The translations under genes and the position numbers were made by a program. DNA of 64,000 nucleotides from Ilyonectria destructans (Eukaryota > Ascomycota > Sordariomycetes > Hypocreales > Nectriaceae), in contig JAHEWK010000006.1 in NCBI GenBank assembly GCA_020740775.1, positions 3,224,001-3,288,000 on the forward strand, written 5' to 3'. A model generated the notes under the pieces. The model searched no databases and was not told where the DNA came from. It was given only the letters and a program-made list of their open reading frames with translations. Positions within the stretch are counted from its first letter, which is position 1; each line of letters opens with the position of its first letter. This document shows positions 35,885 to 46,879 of this stretch, one piece after another.

Positions 35885-36530
35885 ACGCTTGGACGATCAA
35901 GAGTAACGGCACTTGTGTAGACATGTTCCAACATTGTCGTTTTACTAGGTAAACATACCAAAAGAAAATGACATTTATGAGTTGCTTGCTTCGAGCGGAC
36001 CACCAGCCTTTGTGTAAATGTGTGGTGTTGTTAGCCTAGCCCAAAAGCGCCACACATCGAATACTCTCAGCTACCAGCTCTCTACGCAATGGACAGTGTA
36101 TCAATCCGGGGCCTAATTAGCTCGGTGATGCAGAAGGAAAATTAGCCAGAGCGGTCCCGCTCGCTGCGAGGTGCTCCGATCAGAGTAACCCAAGTCAAGG
36201 GCCGAAGATACCTTAGGGTAATGATCCATGGTTGTTAAACCCAGGGCCAAAGACAAAAACCACGGCGGGGAGGGTACGTACCTCAGTGACCCAATCCGAA
36301 TGGTGGGGTTCGATGGAGGGACAGAGGTTGTGTGGCTCAATATGGTCACGTGAAGCCACGGCGGTGACTCCATCGCCCTCGCTTAGGGCAGCCCATAGGT
36401 CCTAGTGCACGTGAAACCCACAAACCCCGAGACGAATGTGCGTGACCGAGAAATTCTAGCCTCGCAAACCCCTCTCAGACTTCATCCATCATCCATCGAG
36501 GACCGGCCATCACCACAAACGATAATCAAG
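35885..36530. promoter_or_regulatory. eL19 upstream region with TTAGGG and CACGTG boxes
   Basis: Between the GCN1 stop and the eL19 start lie two TTAGGG sites (36213-36218 and 36383-36388) and two E-boxes in a shared context, CACGTGAAGCC at 36347 and CACGTGAAACC at 36408. TTAGGG is the Tbf1 core and CACGTG the Cbf1 core; both are reported as ancestral ribosomal-protein gene regulators in fungi such as Candida albicans. Site identity is seen; function is inference. Confidence 0.55.
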
Positions 36531-37322
36531 ATGTAAGTCACCCGAGACGACCCACGAGCAAGCGATGCAACATCCCCGTGCTGGACGCAATGAGATTGAT
36601 GGTCCTGCCATCGATTCGGAGCCGGGGAGCACGTCGTTGATAAGAGAGAGCTGGTGGCTAACGGTCATCTTTTTTCTTGCTATACAGGGTCAATCTGCGA
36701 ACTCAGAAGCGTCTCGCCTCAGCCGTCATTGGCTGTGGTGAGCGCAAGATCTGGCTCGACCCCAACGAGGCCAGCGAGATCTCCAACGCCAACTCGCGTC
36801 AGACGATCCGAAAGCTCATCGCCGATGGTCTCATCATCCGAAAGCCCGTGACCCAGCACTCCCGATCTCGTGCCCGCGAGCTCAACCTTGCCCGAAGGGA
36901 GGGACGACACCGTGGCCAGGGTAAGCGCAAGGGTACTGCCGATGCTCGTATGCCCAGCCAGGTTCTCTGGATGCGCCGCCTCCGAGTCCTCCGCCGTCTC
37001 CTCGTCAAGTACCGTGCCAGCGGCAAGATCGACAAGCACCTCTACCACGAGCTGTACCACAGCAGCAAGGGTAACACCTTCAAGCACAAGCGTGCCCTCG
37101 TTGAGCACGTACGTGATATCACTTCCGGGCCAGATGGCCTTGACAGACTGGGGCGCCTGCTGACATGGAAACGAACAGATCCACCGAGCCAAGGCCGAGA
37201 AGCAGCGCGAGCGTGCCCTCCAGGAGGAGATGGACGCCAAGCGTGCCAAGAACAAGGCCGCCCGCGAGCGCAAGCAGGAGAGAGTGACGGCGAAGCGAAA
37301 TGCTCTCCTTCAGGAGGAGTAG
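36531..37322 (+). CDS. RPL19: 60S ribosomal protein eL19
   Basis: Exons 36531-36532, 36688-37108 and 37179-37322 give 188 residues. The first coding exon holds only AT of the start codon; the G comes from exon 2 after a TACAG acceptor, producing [14 protein letters not shown]. Family landmarks include [52 protein letters not shown] and [17 protein letters not shown]. The third exon is the long basic helix ([18 protein letters not shown]) that spans the subunit interface in the ribosome. Donors are GTAAGT and GTACGT. A start codon split by an intron is known in fungal ribosomal-protein genes. Confidence 0.95.
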
Positions 37323-37503
37323 ACCACGTTGACAACGATGACATTTCGGTCTTGAGAGGAGGCTGCATTCGGAGTCTACGGGTTGGGTCTTTTTTTACGC
37401 CCTTCTGGTTTCTACAGTCGTACCGGCGGGGGTTCTGGCATGTAGCATTCAAAAATGGAATCGATGATGCTCGGATACAAGGTTATTTCCCCAAATGCAA
37501 GCC

Positions 37504-37505
<2 letters not shown>

Positions 37506-37535
<30 letters not shown>
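37506..37535. repeat. TG dinucleotide microsatellite, about 15 units
   Basis: Uninterrupted TG repeat about 180 bp after the eL19 stop codon, probably in or near its 3' UTR. Confidence 0.92.
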
Positions 37536-37536
<1 letters not shown>

Positions 37537-38051
37537 ATGAGGGACGGAAGAGTGTCCACTCGTTGTCTGCTTGCACATTGTACACTACTCGGGGCAACCT
37601 TCCATTACAACTACCAGGCTGCTTGGATGGACAAAGGTAGCATATCGTCCAAGGTCCTCGTTCCAAGACTTGTGCCAGTCTTTTCCCTAATCGATTTCGA
37701 CATCTACAACTTCCGATGTTGGGTGTAAATATGACTTGCCTGGGACGAGGTGCATGAATCACCAGATAGCGTCATGACATAGGGAAAAAAAGTTTAAAAG
37801 TTATCTTCCTTCTTTGTGATATGGATGGCCTGCCAGCACGCAAGTCAGAACCAGTAAAGCAACCAAGATATTGCAGCGTGTACTTGGGTGCATCATCCTG
37901 AATCCAGAGCTACGGTCGTTTGAGCGATCGTCGGATAGCATGAATAAATGTAGTGGGAGGGCGAACAGGGATGGCCAGACGAGGGCTGTGGCGCATGGAC
38001 TGCTGGCATCCCCGGAAGATCCAAGAGGGCAGTGTGGGTTTGTCGCCTGAG

Positions 38052-38081
38052 CTCCAGGGCTCCAGGGCTCCAGGGCTCCAG
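38052..38081. repeat. CTCCAGGG tandem repeat
   Basis: Almost four head-to-tail copies of the 8-base unit CTCCAGGG. Confidence 0.85.
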
Positions 38082-38499
38082 AGGTGCTGAATTGGTGCAC
38101 GGGATTGTAGTCCACAAGATAAGGTACCGTAGCACCGAGGTGTTGTCCAACCCCAACAGGGCTCCACTGAAGCGAGTAGTCCATGCTATTTCTCAGCCTC
38201 CCCCTCCCGCCAGTGCTACCGCGCGCACTAATTGACAATTGGACCTAGAACTCATCCACCTTGACCTCCGCCAACCATCTCCTCCTCCTCCACTAACTTA
38301 GTCCGCCCACCCATCTCGTCCGTCAATGACGTCCTGAGTGAGCTGGTCCTGCTGAACGCACAACTGTCGCCTCTCCATTGCTTCGCTTCCGTCGTTTTCC
38401 TCGTTGTGATACCCTTTCTTCGTCTCCTTCGTCCCCCTAACCGCCGTATTCCCCGCTGCTCCCCTCCGTCAGTCCGGTCCATCCTCTACACACCACGCC

Positions 38500-40346
38500 A
38501 TGTCTCTCGCTGGCGTGCGAGGCACCTCGCGTGTGCTGCGCGGCCTTGCGAGGCCCGTTGCCGTCACCACCACGTGCGCGCGGGCCTCGTCCTCTTTGAG
38601 CCTCGATGGTCAGCAACAGGTCCGTTGGTGTCCAATTGATTCCAGTGCTGTCTTATCCCTGTGAATCCCAGTCCTGACGTCGTCATTTTCTCTGTAGTTG
38701 CTCTCAGCCCACCTCGAGAAGGCTGACCCCGCCGTCTTCGACATCATCGAAAAGGTCCGTCTTGCAGCCACCCTCGAGCTCACCCACTCAGTAGCCGGGA
38801 TCTGAGTCTGACCTCTTGTCTAGGAGAAAAATCGCCAGAAACATTTCATCAACCTGATTCCCTCCGAAAACTTTACCTCCCAGGCTGTTCTAGATGCGCT
38901 TGGCAGTGTAATGCAGAGTGAGCCCGTAGCCAGACATCAACCCAAACAGCAACGGCTAACCTTTCCCTTAACCAGACAAGTACTCGGAAGGTTATCCGGG
39001 TGCCCGTTACTATGGCGGAAATGAGTTCATCGATCAAGCCGAGCTTCTCTGCCAACATCGCGCCCTCGAGGCCTTCAGCCTTGACTCCAAGGCCTGGGGC
39101 GTCAATGTCCAAGGTCAGTAGCCTTCCCACCCTTGCACGTCGCTGCTTGTCTATATACCCCCCATTCACCAACGTAAGTGGCTAACGTATTATACCAGCT
39201 CTCTCCGGTGCCCCCGCGAACCTCTACGTCTACTCTGCCTTATTGAACACCCACGACCGGCTAATGGGCCTCGACCTACCCCACGGCGGTCATCTTTCAC
39301 ACGGATATCAGACCCCAACCAAGAAGATATCAGCAATCTCCAAATACTTCGAGACGGTGCCCTACCGCCTAGACGAGTCCACCGGTTACATCGACTACAA
39401 TAAGCTCGAGGAGATGGCCACCATCTACAGGCCAAAGATCATCGTCGCCGGCGCCAGTGCCTACAGTCGCCTTATCGACTATCAACGCATGCGAGAAATT
39501 TGCGACAAGGTCAATGCCTACCTCCTTGCAGACATTGCCCATATATCAGGCATGGTGGCCGCCAAGGTCCTTCCGGGCCCCTTTGCCTTTGCCGACATCG
39601 TCACAACCACAAGCCACAAGAGCTTACGAGGTCCCCGGGGGGCCATGATCTTCTACCGAAAAGGCGTCCGGAAACAAAACCCCAAGACGAAAGAGGATGA
39701 ACTCTACAACCTCGAGGGGCCAATCAATAGCTCCGTCTTCCCCGGCCACCAGGGCGGTCCTCACAATCACACTATTACTGCCCTCGCTGTTGCGTTGAAA
39801 CAAACCCAAAGCCCTGATTTCCACGCCTATCAATCCAAGGTTCTAGCCAATGCAAAGGCATTTGCCAAAAGGCTGAGCGAGCCCAAGGGCAAGGGCGGCC
39901 TCGGATATCAGCTCGTCAGCGGTGGCACTGACAACCATCTAGTCCTGGCCGACCTCAAACCACAAGGCATTGATGGAAGCCGAGTTGAGCGCGTGCTAGA
40001 GCTGGTCGGCGTCGCTGCGAACAAGAACACCGTCCCTGGCGACCGCTCGGCCCTTGTCCCTGGTGGCCTTCGCATGGGAACTCCAGCTATGACCACCAGA
40101 GGTTTTAACGAGGACGACTTTGTCCGCGTCGCGGATGTCGTAGATCGGGCCGTGACCATTACCACCCGTATCGACAAGGCTGCTCGGAAAGCGGCGGAGG
40201 AGAAGGGCGAGAAGAACCCCGGCAGGCTCAAGCTGTTTATGGAGCATCTCGGTAACGGCGAGTCGGAGCCAGAGATTGTACAGCTGAGGAGCGAGGTCGA
40301 GGACTGGGTTGGCACATACCCTTTGCCGTGGGACACTTCACGATGA
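38500..40346 (+). CDS. SHM1: serine hydroxymethyltransferase, mitochondrial
   Basis: Five exons, 38500-38619, 38698-38754, 38824-38917, 38976-39113 and 39199-40346, give 518 residues. The first 30 residues ([19 protein letters not shown]) are Arg-rich without acidic residues, a typical mitochondrial presequence. Diagnostic SHMT segments are [55 protein letters not shown] and the PLP-lysine site [14 protein letters not shown] (Lys near residue 277). It converts serine and tetrahydrofolate to glycine and methylene-tetrahydrofolate. Introns 1 and 2 both begin with the unusual GTCCGT. The presence of a presequence separates it from the cytosolic isozyme. Confidence 0.93.
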
Positions 40347-40748
40347 GGCGTATTGTGAGCTCAATTTATTTCGACGGAACAATGAGAACGATAAGCCTGC
40401 GAGCAGGCCATCGAATTATGTGATTAATTGAGCATAGGGTATAGGGAGCTGCGGGATATGAAGGACCCATCAGGATCCCCTCCAAGGGTTTGCCTTTGAT
40501 ATATATGATCTTGGCTCGGTTGTAAATGAAGGAGGGCCGCAGTTGACCGCACAAGTCCCCACGAAAAATAGCCCCGGGTCCTTTACATGTATATTTGCTT
40601 GCATTGTATTTAAGCGCCAATCCTATTCATTGCCAAAAAGCCGATCAGACTCAATCATGGTTTATGATCATCTAGTTGGCAGTGGTATCGCTAAATACGC
40701 CCAAAGAAAAATACCCAAACAGACATCGTAAATGCAACAGATCCACCA
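40347..40748. other. intergenic region, convergent 3' ends
   Basis: Short A/T-rich spacer between the SHMT and fusion-gene stop codons. No gene seen. Confidence 0.5.
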
Positions 40749-43556
40749 TCAACCGCTACTCTCTATCTGCTCAGTGGACTGGGTCTTCGGCTCCTTTCCC
40801 AAGACCTGGCATGTACTTGGCCTCTCCGCCAGCCTTTCGTAGTACTTCTTCAGGCTGCGAAGGCTGTCTAGGGCCTCGATCCCCGACTTTTCACACAGGG
40901 CGTGCAGGACTGGCCAAACAACATAGTCTACTAGCGACAGCTCCAGACCAGCGAGGAACCCTTCTTCGGCTTCGTCGGCGAAATTGTCCCATATGGAAAG
41001 TTCTCGCATCAGGGGTTTTAGATCAACCCCATCAGTGCTCTGTTTATCTGACCTTTCATCGTCTGAAAGTGGGCGGGAAAACGAGTGCCACTTGTCCAGC
41101 AGGCCAAGGCCTTGTTGGAAGCGGGTGAACTGGGTTGCAAGTTCGGTGGCACTCCGTGAGGCGGTTCCGGGTTTGCTGGCGCCATAGCGTGCATCAAGGT
41201 ACAGCATGATTGCGAGGTCACCTTGGACAACTGACGAGTCCTTGTCGACGAATTTGATTGAGGGGCCAGGTAAGTTGACAGTTCCTTTTGCATAGTTGAT
41301 GCCGAATTCGGCCATCATGAGGGCGATGCGGTTGTTGACGAGAGGATCATTGGAAAAGAAGAGACGAGGTGCGTTGCTCATATGCAGCACGTCGAAACCC
41401 TTGCCGTAATGGGCGTCCCAGTCAAACTCGGTTGCATGATTCTCCGTGCCAAATGCCTTGAGCATCTCGACCGCCTCGGGGGTCTGGCCATTGATAACGG
41501 CATGGGCCTCCTCACGGGTCTTGCCAGTGGCACCCTGGCCCCAGATGAGGGACCCATCGCGGTCTAGGAAGGTTCCTATCTGGCGGAAAGTTAGAGAGAT
41601 GCGGCCGGTGTCGTACGCCAGCTCAGCGGCCGACTTTTCCTTCGAGGAACGCTTGTCTTGGCGGATGGCGTGCAGCCACTTCATGTTGCTCTTCAGTCCC
41701 AGTCGACACAGAGAGTTATGTGGCAGTTGAGCACGCTGGCTCTGGCGCTTCGACTCGGGCGCCGGAGCGTCGGTCCTTGAGGGGTCCTTATCGAGCCTCT
41801 TGGTCCTGAACACCATGGTGCGCTCGGCGCCGAGACTGACATTGGCAATGTATGAGCCCCTGACGATATCTAGGGTCTTGTCGCTATGTTCAGAAATGTA
41901 GTCGGTGCCATCGCGGTAAAACTGTATCAGGACGTGATTCAGTGTGTGACCAAGGTGCTTCTCCGTAGCGGCTTTGATGGCAAGGACGGTTGGAGAGAAT
42001 GGCATCAGTGGAGGAGACTCGTCGCTTGGATGGCGGTAGACTGGCATGCTGCCGTCGTCTGCAACCTGGCCCTGGACGGCGACCAGTCGTGGAACTTCGC
42101 CGCCCTGGTGCATCATGTGGCGCCATTGGACTTCGTCTTTCAGCTTGGAAAAGAAGCCGTCGGCCAGAGTATCTGGCAGGACATCCTTGATGATATGAGT
42201 GTCGCCCTCGCAAAGACCCTTTTGCAGGAAATGGCCGTCGTCGGCTTGTGGTTCAACTTTGGTCGCGTCCATGTCTGCTTTCTCTATGGAGGGAGACTCT
42301 GGAGTTGGGTTTGGTGTAGATACTGGTGTAGGGCCAGGTTTTGGACTTGGTGTAGATTCTGGAGTTGGCGCCTTGTCTTTACCGGGAGATTGATGAGATG
42401 AGTGCTCTTCATTGTGCTCGGAAACATGGACGGCGACGGCATCTTTAATAACTGCGGCATCCTTAACGACAACAGCAGCATCGCCGGTATTCAAGGTCTG
42501 TGCTGCGTCTGTGGCTTTTGACGTGTCGGTGCCAGTGTCTTCTTCGGTCTTCGATTCTGCCTCAATGGCGGGCTCATGACTCTCAGCTTCCTCTGGTGGC
42601 TTGGTGGTAGACTCAACTGTGCATGTCGTCGACGCCTTTGGCTGGGGCTGAGCCGCCTTGTTGGCGGGGCTGGGCGAATCCGAAGCCAGTCGCAGGCCTG
42701 TCATATTCTTGACAATTTCAGGCGTCAGACTCTTCTTGCGACGGGCGTCTTGGTCTGCGCTTGCGCCTCGCGGAGGTTCTAGGCGCTTCGATGAAGGCCT
42801 TCCGTCCGACTTGTCTGACTCCTTTGTAGCCTTGGATTCGGGCTGCATAGTTTCCATGACCTCCTCGTAAGACGCAATCTCACACCCCGTGAGCTCAATC
42901 AGCGAATTAATGGCCTTGGCCTGCCTTACTTCGCTACGGAACCCAGAGCAGTCGTGGACAACGGTAATGGCCATGCCGTGGCCTGCAGCATCCAGCGCGG
43001 TTGCATAGACGCCCACGTTGGTGAGGGAGCCGCAGATGAAGACTTCCATGACCATCTTGGCACGGAGGACACGCAGCAGCTGCGTCGATTGAAAGGCCGA
43101 GTAGTGCGTCTTTTTGAGTCTCAAATCCGTCTTCTGAGACGCATCGTCGATGGCCGGGGCCATGTCGCAACCCGGAGACCCGGGCTTGACGCACGCGGGC
43201 TCCTCGTGGCTAAGAAAGGCCTCCGGGTCCGGTGGACCAGGTTCCTCGACAACCTCAATCTGCGGCACCTTACGCCGGCCCCGGGATGACGGCCGGACCT
43301 TGGGAGGACTGTTGTCGGTGGCGATAATCATTTCGGTGTCCGCAGGCTGGGGCGTGTCAAACTGTGACTGAACCCAGACGACGTCGCCGACAGCCCTGAA
43401 GGCGGTTGCCAGCTTGGCCGCACGGTCGACGAAGCCATCTGGCTCCAGCACCGGCAGAGCGCCATCCTTTGAGATGAAGTCATTCTGAAAGTCAACCCCA
43501 ATAAAGGCCTTGCGGGTGGTGAGCTGGGGAAGAGCGGCGTGGTCAAAGGGAAACAT
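40749..43556 (-). CDS. three-domain fusion: isochorismatase-like, AlkB-like dioxygenase, GST-like
   Basis: One intronless exon of 935 codons. Residues about 15-240 are an isochorismatase-like fold: AFIGVDFQNDFIS with the catalytic Asp, RLKKTHYSAFQST with the Lys, and ICGSLTNVGVYATALDAA where the usual Cys is Gly. Residues about 240-460 are low complexity, rich in Pro, Ser and Thr, with a PTPxSTPNP tract. About 470-710 form an AlkB-type 2-oxoglutarate/Fe(II) oxygenase: VLIQFYRDGTDYISEHSDKT gives the HxD pair, MKWLHAI the distal His and RISLTFRQIG the 2OG-binding Arg. About 735-925 resemble a glutathione-transferase fold (LFFSNDPLVNNRIALMM, then helical LSLVDYVVWPVLHAL). AlkB enzymes demethylate nucleic acids or proteins; the fused domains may supply binding or a second reaction. 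The combined function is unknown to me. Confidence 0.85.
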   Translation of the reverse strand: MFPFDHAALPQLTTRKAFIGVDFQNDFISKDGALPVLEPDGFVDRAAKLATAFRAVGDVVWVQSQFDTPQPADTEMIIATDNSPPKVRPSSRGRRKVPQIEVVEEPGPPDPEAFLSHEEPACVKPGSPGCDMAPAIDDASQKTDLRLKKTHYSAFQSTQLLRVLRAKMVMEVFICGSLTNVGVYATALDAAGHGMAITVVHDCSGFRSEVRQAKAINSLIELTGCEIASYEEVMETMQPESKATKESDKSDGRPSSKRLEPPRGASADQDARRKKSLTPEIVKNMTGLRLASDSPSPANKAAQPQPKASTTCTVESTTKPPEEAESHEPAIEAESKTEEDTGTDTSKATDAAQTLNTGDAAVVVKDAAVIKDAVAVHVSEHNEEHSSHQSPGKDKAPTPESTPSPKPGPTPVSTPNPTPESPSIEKADMDATKVEPQADDGHFLQKGLCEGDTHIIKDVLPDTLADGFFSKLKDEVQWRHMMHQGGEVPRLVAVQGQVADDGSMPVYRHPSDESPPLMPFSPTVLAIKAATEKHLGHTLNHVLIQFYRDGTDYISEHSDKTLDIVRGSYIANVSLGAERTMVFRTKRLDKDPSRTDAPAPESKRQSQRAQLPHNSLCRLGLKSNMKWLHAIRQDKRSSKEKSAAELAYDTGRISLTFRQIGTFLDRDGSLIWGQGATGKTREEAHAVINGQTPEAVEMLKAFGTENHATEFDWDAHYGKGFDVLHMSNAPRLFFSNDPLVNNRIALMMAEFGINYAKGTVNLPGPSIKFVDKDSSVVQGDLAIMLYLDARYGASKPGTASRSATELATQFTRFQQGLGLLDKWHSFSRPLSDDERSDKQSTDGVDLKPLMRELSIWDNFADEAEEGFLAGLELSLVDYVVWPVLHALCEKSGIEALDSLRSLKKYYERLAERPSTCQVLGKEPKTQSTEQIESSG

Positions 43557-45896
43557 GGTGACGTAGAAGGGGAGGTCAACAGGTCCAAATGGGCATCGGG
43601 GCCTGCGGTGAGATAAGAGGCTTAATCAGCGAGCGCCTTAGGGCTGAGAATGAGCTACGCTGAGATCGTGGTTGGGCAAAAATGCATCGTGATGCAGATC
43701 AGAGCCTGCGGTGTGCGTGTGTGCGCGCGTGTAGGGTAGACGGGGAATTCCGTGGATATTTGATGCGGAGGCGAACCGAAACTGGTGTGTCTATCGCAGC
43801 CAAGGACTGTTGAAGAGTGTAGCGCTCGAGGTACGATTCCCAGGGCCTAGTGAGGACCGGAGCGTAATAAAGACAAAGGCGGTGGGCCCAGATGGAGGGG
43901 AGAGAAGGGGAGAGGAGGCCAGATGAGATCAACAAGCGTGACGGTGGGAAATAAAGAGAGGCAGAGCGTGTACTCAGAGTGGCTTCATGGGCTTCCCAAA
44001 CTTGGGGCTGTTCAGCTGTGGGGAGACGAGGGCCAACAGCGAAGTCTATTCCCTGCAAATAGTTACATAGGTACACGATGCTTCGTGCCCGACGAGGGCG
44101 TATTTACCCGTCTATATAGGCCGAGCACGTATATTCTCAGGGTATCGACTAGGTCTAGGTGACGCCTCATCGCCATCCTTCGCCAGTGGCAGCATGCAGG
44201 AGAGCATGTCGACGCAGGATGACTGGTTGGATGTGATGCTAATGGTGGATCCTATGATTTCTCACACGCCGCCATGAACGGAGGTATGCCGCCCCCCCGA
44301 ACGAGACCACGGAATTACAGATACGGGAACAAGGTTCGGATGGGAAGCGAGGATGGTGGCGGCGTCAAAGCCACGGGAGCACGGTACTACTGCTCTAGAC
44401 TATCGACGAATAGGCCCATCTGTTCCATTTCAGGCCTGGCGACTCCGCAGTCACAGCTTTAGAAAGAATGTGATGAACTCACTCCGCAGTCTGCTGCCAG
44501 ACTGCCTCCAGATTGCAGTGACATATACACACCAACTTGCCCTAATCGACGATATTCATTTCGGTAGTTGGGCATTGGGCCTGGAATTGCGGCCAGGGCC
44601 GACGTTTCTCATTCGCTGCAAGGTGCAAGGCCCAACCAACAAACACCTTGGCTGTCTCGCCTCGGCGGTCTGGTTCCTGGCTAATTGTCAAAGCAGCATG
44701 AGAGTCACCGTTTTTTAGCCTGCTTCATGTCCAGGAGGGGACATTCAACATCTGCTTCAGCCTGGCTATAACGATGGTACATGCACGTAGTATTATCTTC
44801 AGTATTTATTTGCCTGCCGGGATGTTGCTGACGATCGCTCGAGTTAGTTAGATCTTGTCGGCAGGACCTTCCGTCGTAACGCCAGGGGGTAGATTCATTC
44901 AGATTCGGATTTGGCCTAGGGGTCTCCCCTCCCTCCTCCTTCCCCCATAGCCTATCGTAAACGAAGGCGCATGCAGTTGGTGGTAGCAATTTTCCTTCCC
45001 TGCAGCATTGTCGATCATTTGGTCTAGACTGGTCCGATCACTCTTTCTCCCACTAAACTTTGCTGATCTGCGCAGATCACTCCGGCCTACCCTGAACCTC
45101 TGGTGCACATACGCGATAAGTCCCTTCCCTTTGGCACAAAGCTATGGGCTCGTGACTGTTCATACATGCGGGGTGATTCTGTGTTTGCAATTCCATGCTT
45201 CTTCAATAATATATTTGGTGCTGATGTTATATGTTTCTGAACCGCAAGTCCAATCTTTGGACGTTTTTGGTTCTCTCCACAAGTGAAGACTTGCGTACGC
45301 TTGCCAAATGATCACTGTACTACAAGTGAAAGGAGTGCTAATCCGTGGACATCTACTACCCCGAGTACCAGCCGAAGTATAAATAGAATACCTTATTAAT
45401 TTACGTGTTTAAAAATGACGCGTTCATGATGTTTTTCATGTAGGCGATTTTTTTTTGGCGAGGACCATACCCCAACAGCGACGAATACTTTGACAAACTC
45501 CACAGCGTATTCCAGGCAGCCAATAACTAAACAACCAACCGACAATATGAGCCTGTAATATTCGAACTGCTAAACACTGCAATATGGAAATGGCATATTG
45601 CGTGTCATCGCATCGATTTATGGATTAAACCCCTTGAACAACAAGCGCGCCAGTGGAGCCAGGCGGCGCTGGTGCGCCCAAGCTCACTAGCCGGGGTTTT
45701 TCCAGCTCATGCAACTTGACGCGCGCACTCGTCTTTCGCCATCAAGCAGCGTCAAGCAACCACATCTCACATTGCGATGCCATCTTGAAATCGCAACTCA
45801 ACAGGCGCCATAGTGGACAGAACCCCGGATGCAGCTCCGTTGTCCCAGAGCGACCACAATCGGATCCACACAACCCCCGTCAAACACTTTATTACC
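43557..45896. other. 2.3 kb gene-free region
   Basis: Upstream regions of the divergent fusion gene and TAF8. Short ORFs on both strands lack domains. Nothing else recognised. Confidence 0.5.
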
Positions 45897-46879
45897 ATGA
45901 CGCCCAAACGAAGCCTCTCTCCAGCTGAGGATATCCAGCCGAATCCGAAGCGCTCGCGGATGGACTTTGACGTTTCGGAGATGGAAGATTTATTAGACGA
46001 TGATTCAAGGGCAATCGAGTCGCTCGCTCCGACGCAGCAATTCCAAGCTAGGTCCGGCATCCAGCGTTCAATCGCCATGGTCCTGAAGCACGACGGGTTC
46101 GAGTCCGCGAGCCCCGAAGCGCTGGAGAGCTTTACCGGGATGGTGGAAACATGTGAGCTCATATCTGGAATTCTACTGACTGACTAGTCGTTGACAATTT
46201 CATCATTCTAGACCTCGAAGGTATGATATCGGAAGCCAAAACTCTCGCTCTCGCTGCTCGCCGCGAACACCCCATTCCTTCCGACTTTGAACACATGCTA
46301 CGGCGACATAACATCCGTCCATCTTCTCTGAAGCCCCATCTGAAGCACCCCATTCCGAAGGCGGATCTTACTCCCGAGTATGCCAATGCTTACCTGGAGG
46401 ACGAGGACGCGTATACCACGCTGCCCCTCTTGGGCGAGGAACTCAGTGGACAGGCCGACAAGGACGAAAAGGAATTCATCCCGACATCGTTCCCCGACTT
46501 CCCTAGCAAGCACACATACAAGTTCACACCACAGGAGGACACCAATACCCGAGATTCTAAGAAGATCCGCGAGGAGGCTGCAAGGACCGCACAGCAGGGT
46601 GAAGATGCTCTCCGACGGCTGGTTCGAGCCTCTAAAATGCGCAAGCAGAAGGAGGCTAAATTATTGGTTGAGCGCGACATCCATGGTAAGGAACGCTTCC
46701 GTCTATGGGAGTCAACCATGAAGCGCTTCATGGGCGTCGAGGGCCGAGGCGAGCACACCGACCTAGTGGAGATTGCAGACCACAGCATGATTGTCAACGG
46801 CGACATTCTCTTCCTGCGCAAAGAAGTCCCGCGCCTGGGCAAGAGATCAGCTGCTCTGGCGGGCAAGAAGTCCCTATGA
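45897..46879 (+). CDS. TAF8: TFIID subunit TAF8
   Basis: Exons 45897-46152 and 46212-46879, with a GTGAGC donor and TCTAG acceptor, give 307 residues. After a basic start (MTPKRSLSPAED), residues about 50-125 form the histone-fold (Bromo_TP) region: IQRSIAMVLKHDGFESASP then YLEGMISEAKTLALAARREHP. About residues 185-205 hold FIPTSFPDFPSKHTYKFTPQ, the TAF8 C-terminal motif, followed by a basic helical tail with REEAARTAQQGEDALRRLV. TAF8 pairs with TAF10 and helps TAF2 join TFIID. An in-frame upstream Met at 45813 would add 28 residues; I prefer 45897 because family members start with a similar TPKRSLSP motif as I recall. Confidence 0.85.

Larger units (their letters stand above)
37323..38499. 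other. intergenic region with microsatellites
   Basis: Contains the eL19 3' region, a TG repeat (37506-37535) and a CTCCAGGG repeat (38052-38081), then the SHMT promoter. The last 250 bp are C/T-rich, as in fungal leaders. No gene seen. Confidence 0.5.

Noticed and set aside
36533..36687. Possible C/D snoRNA in eL19 intron 1 (a TTGATGG-like C box)
   Set aside because: No D box CTGA at a suitable distance and no terminal stem.
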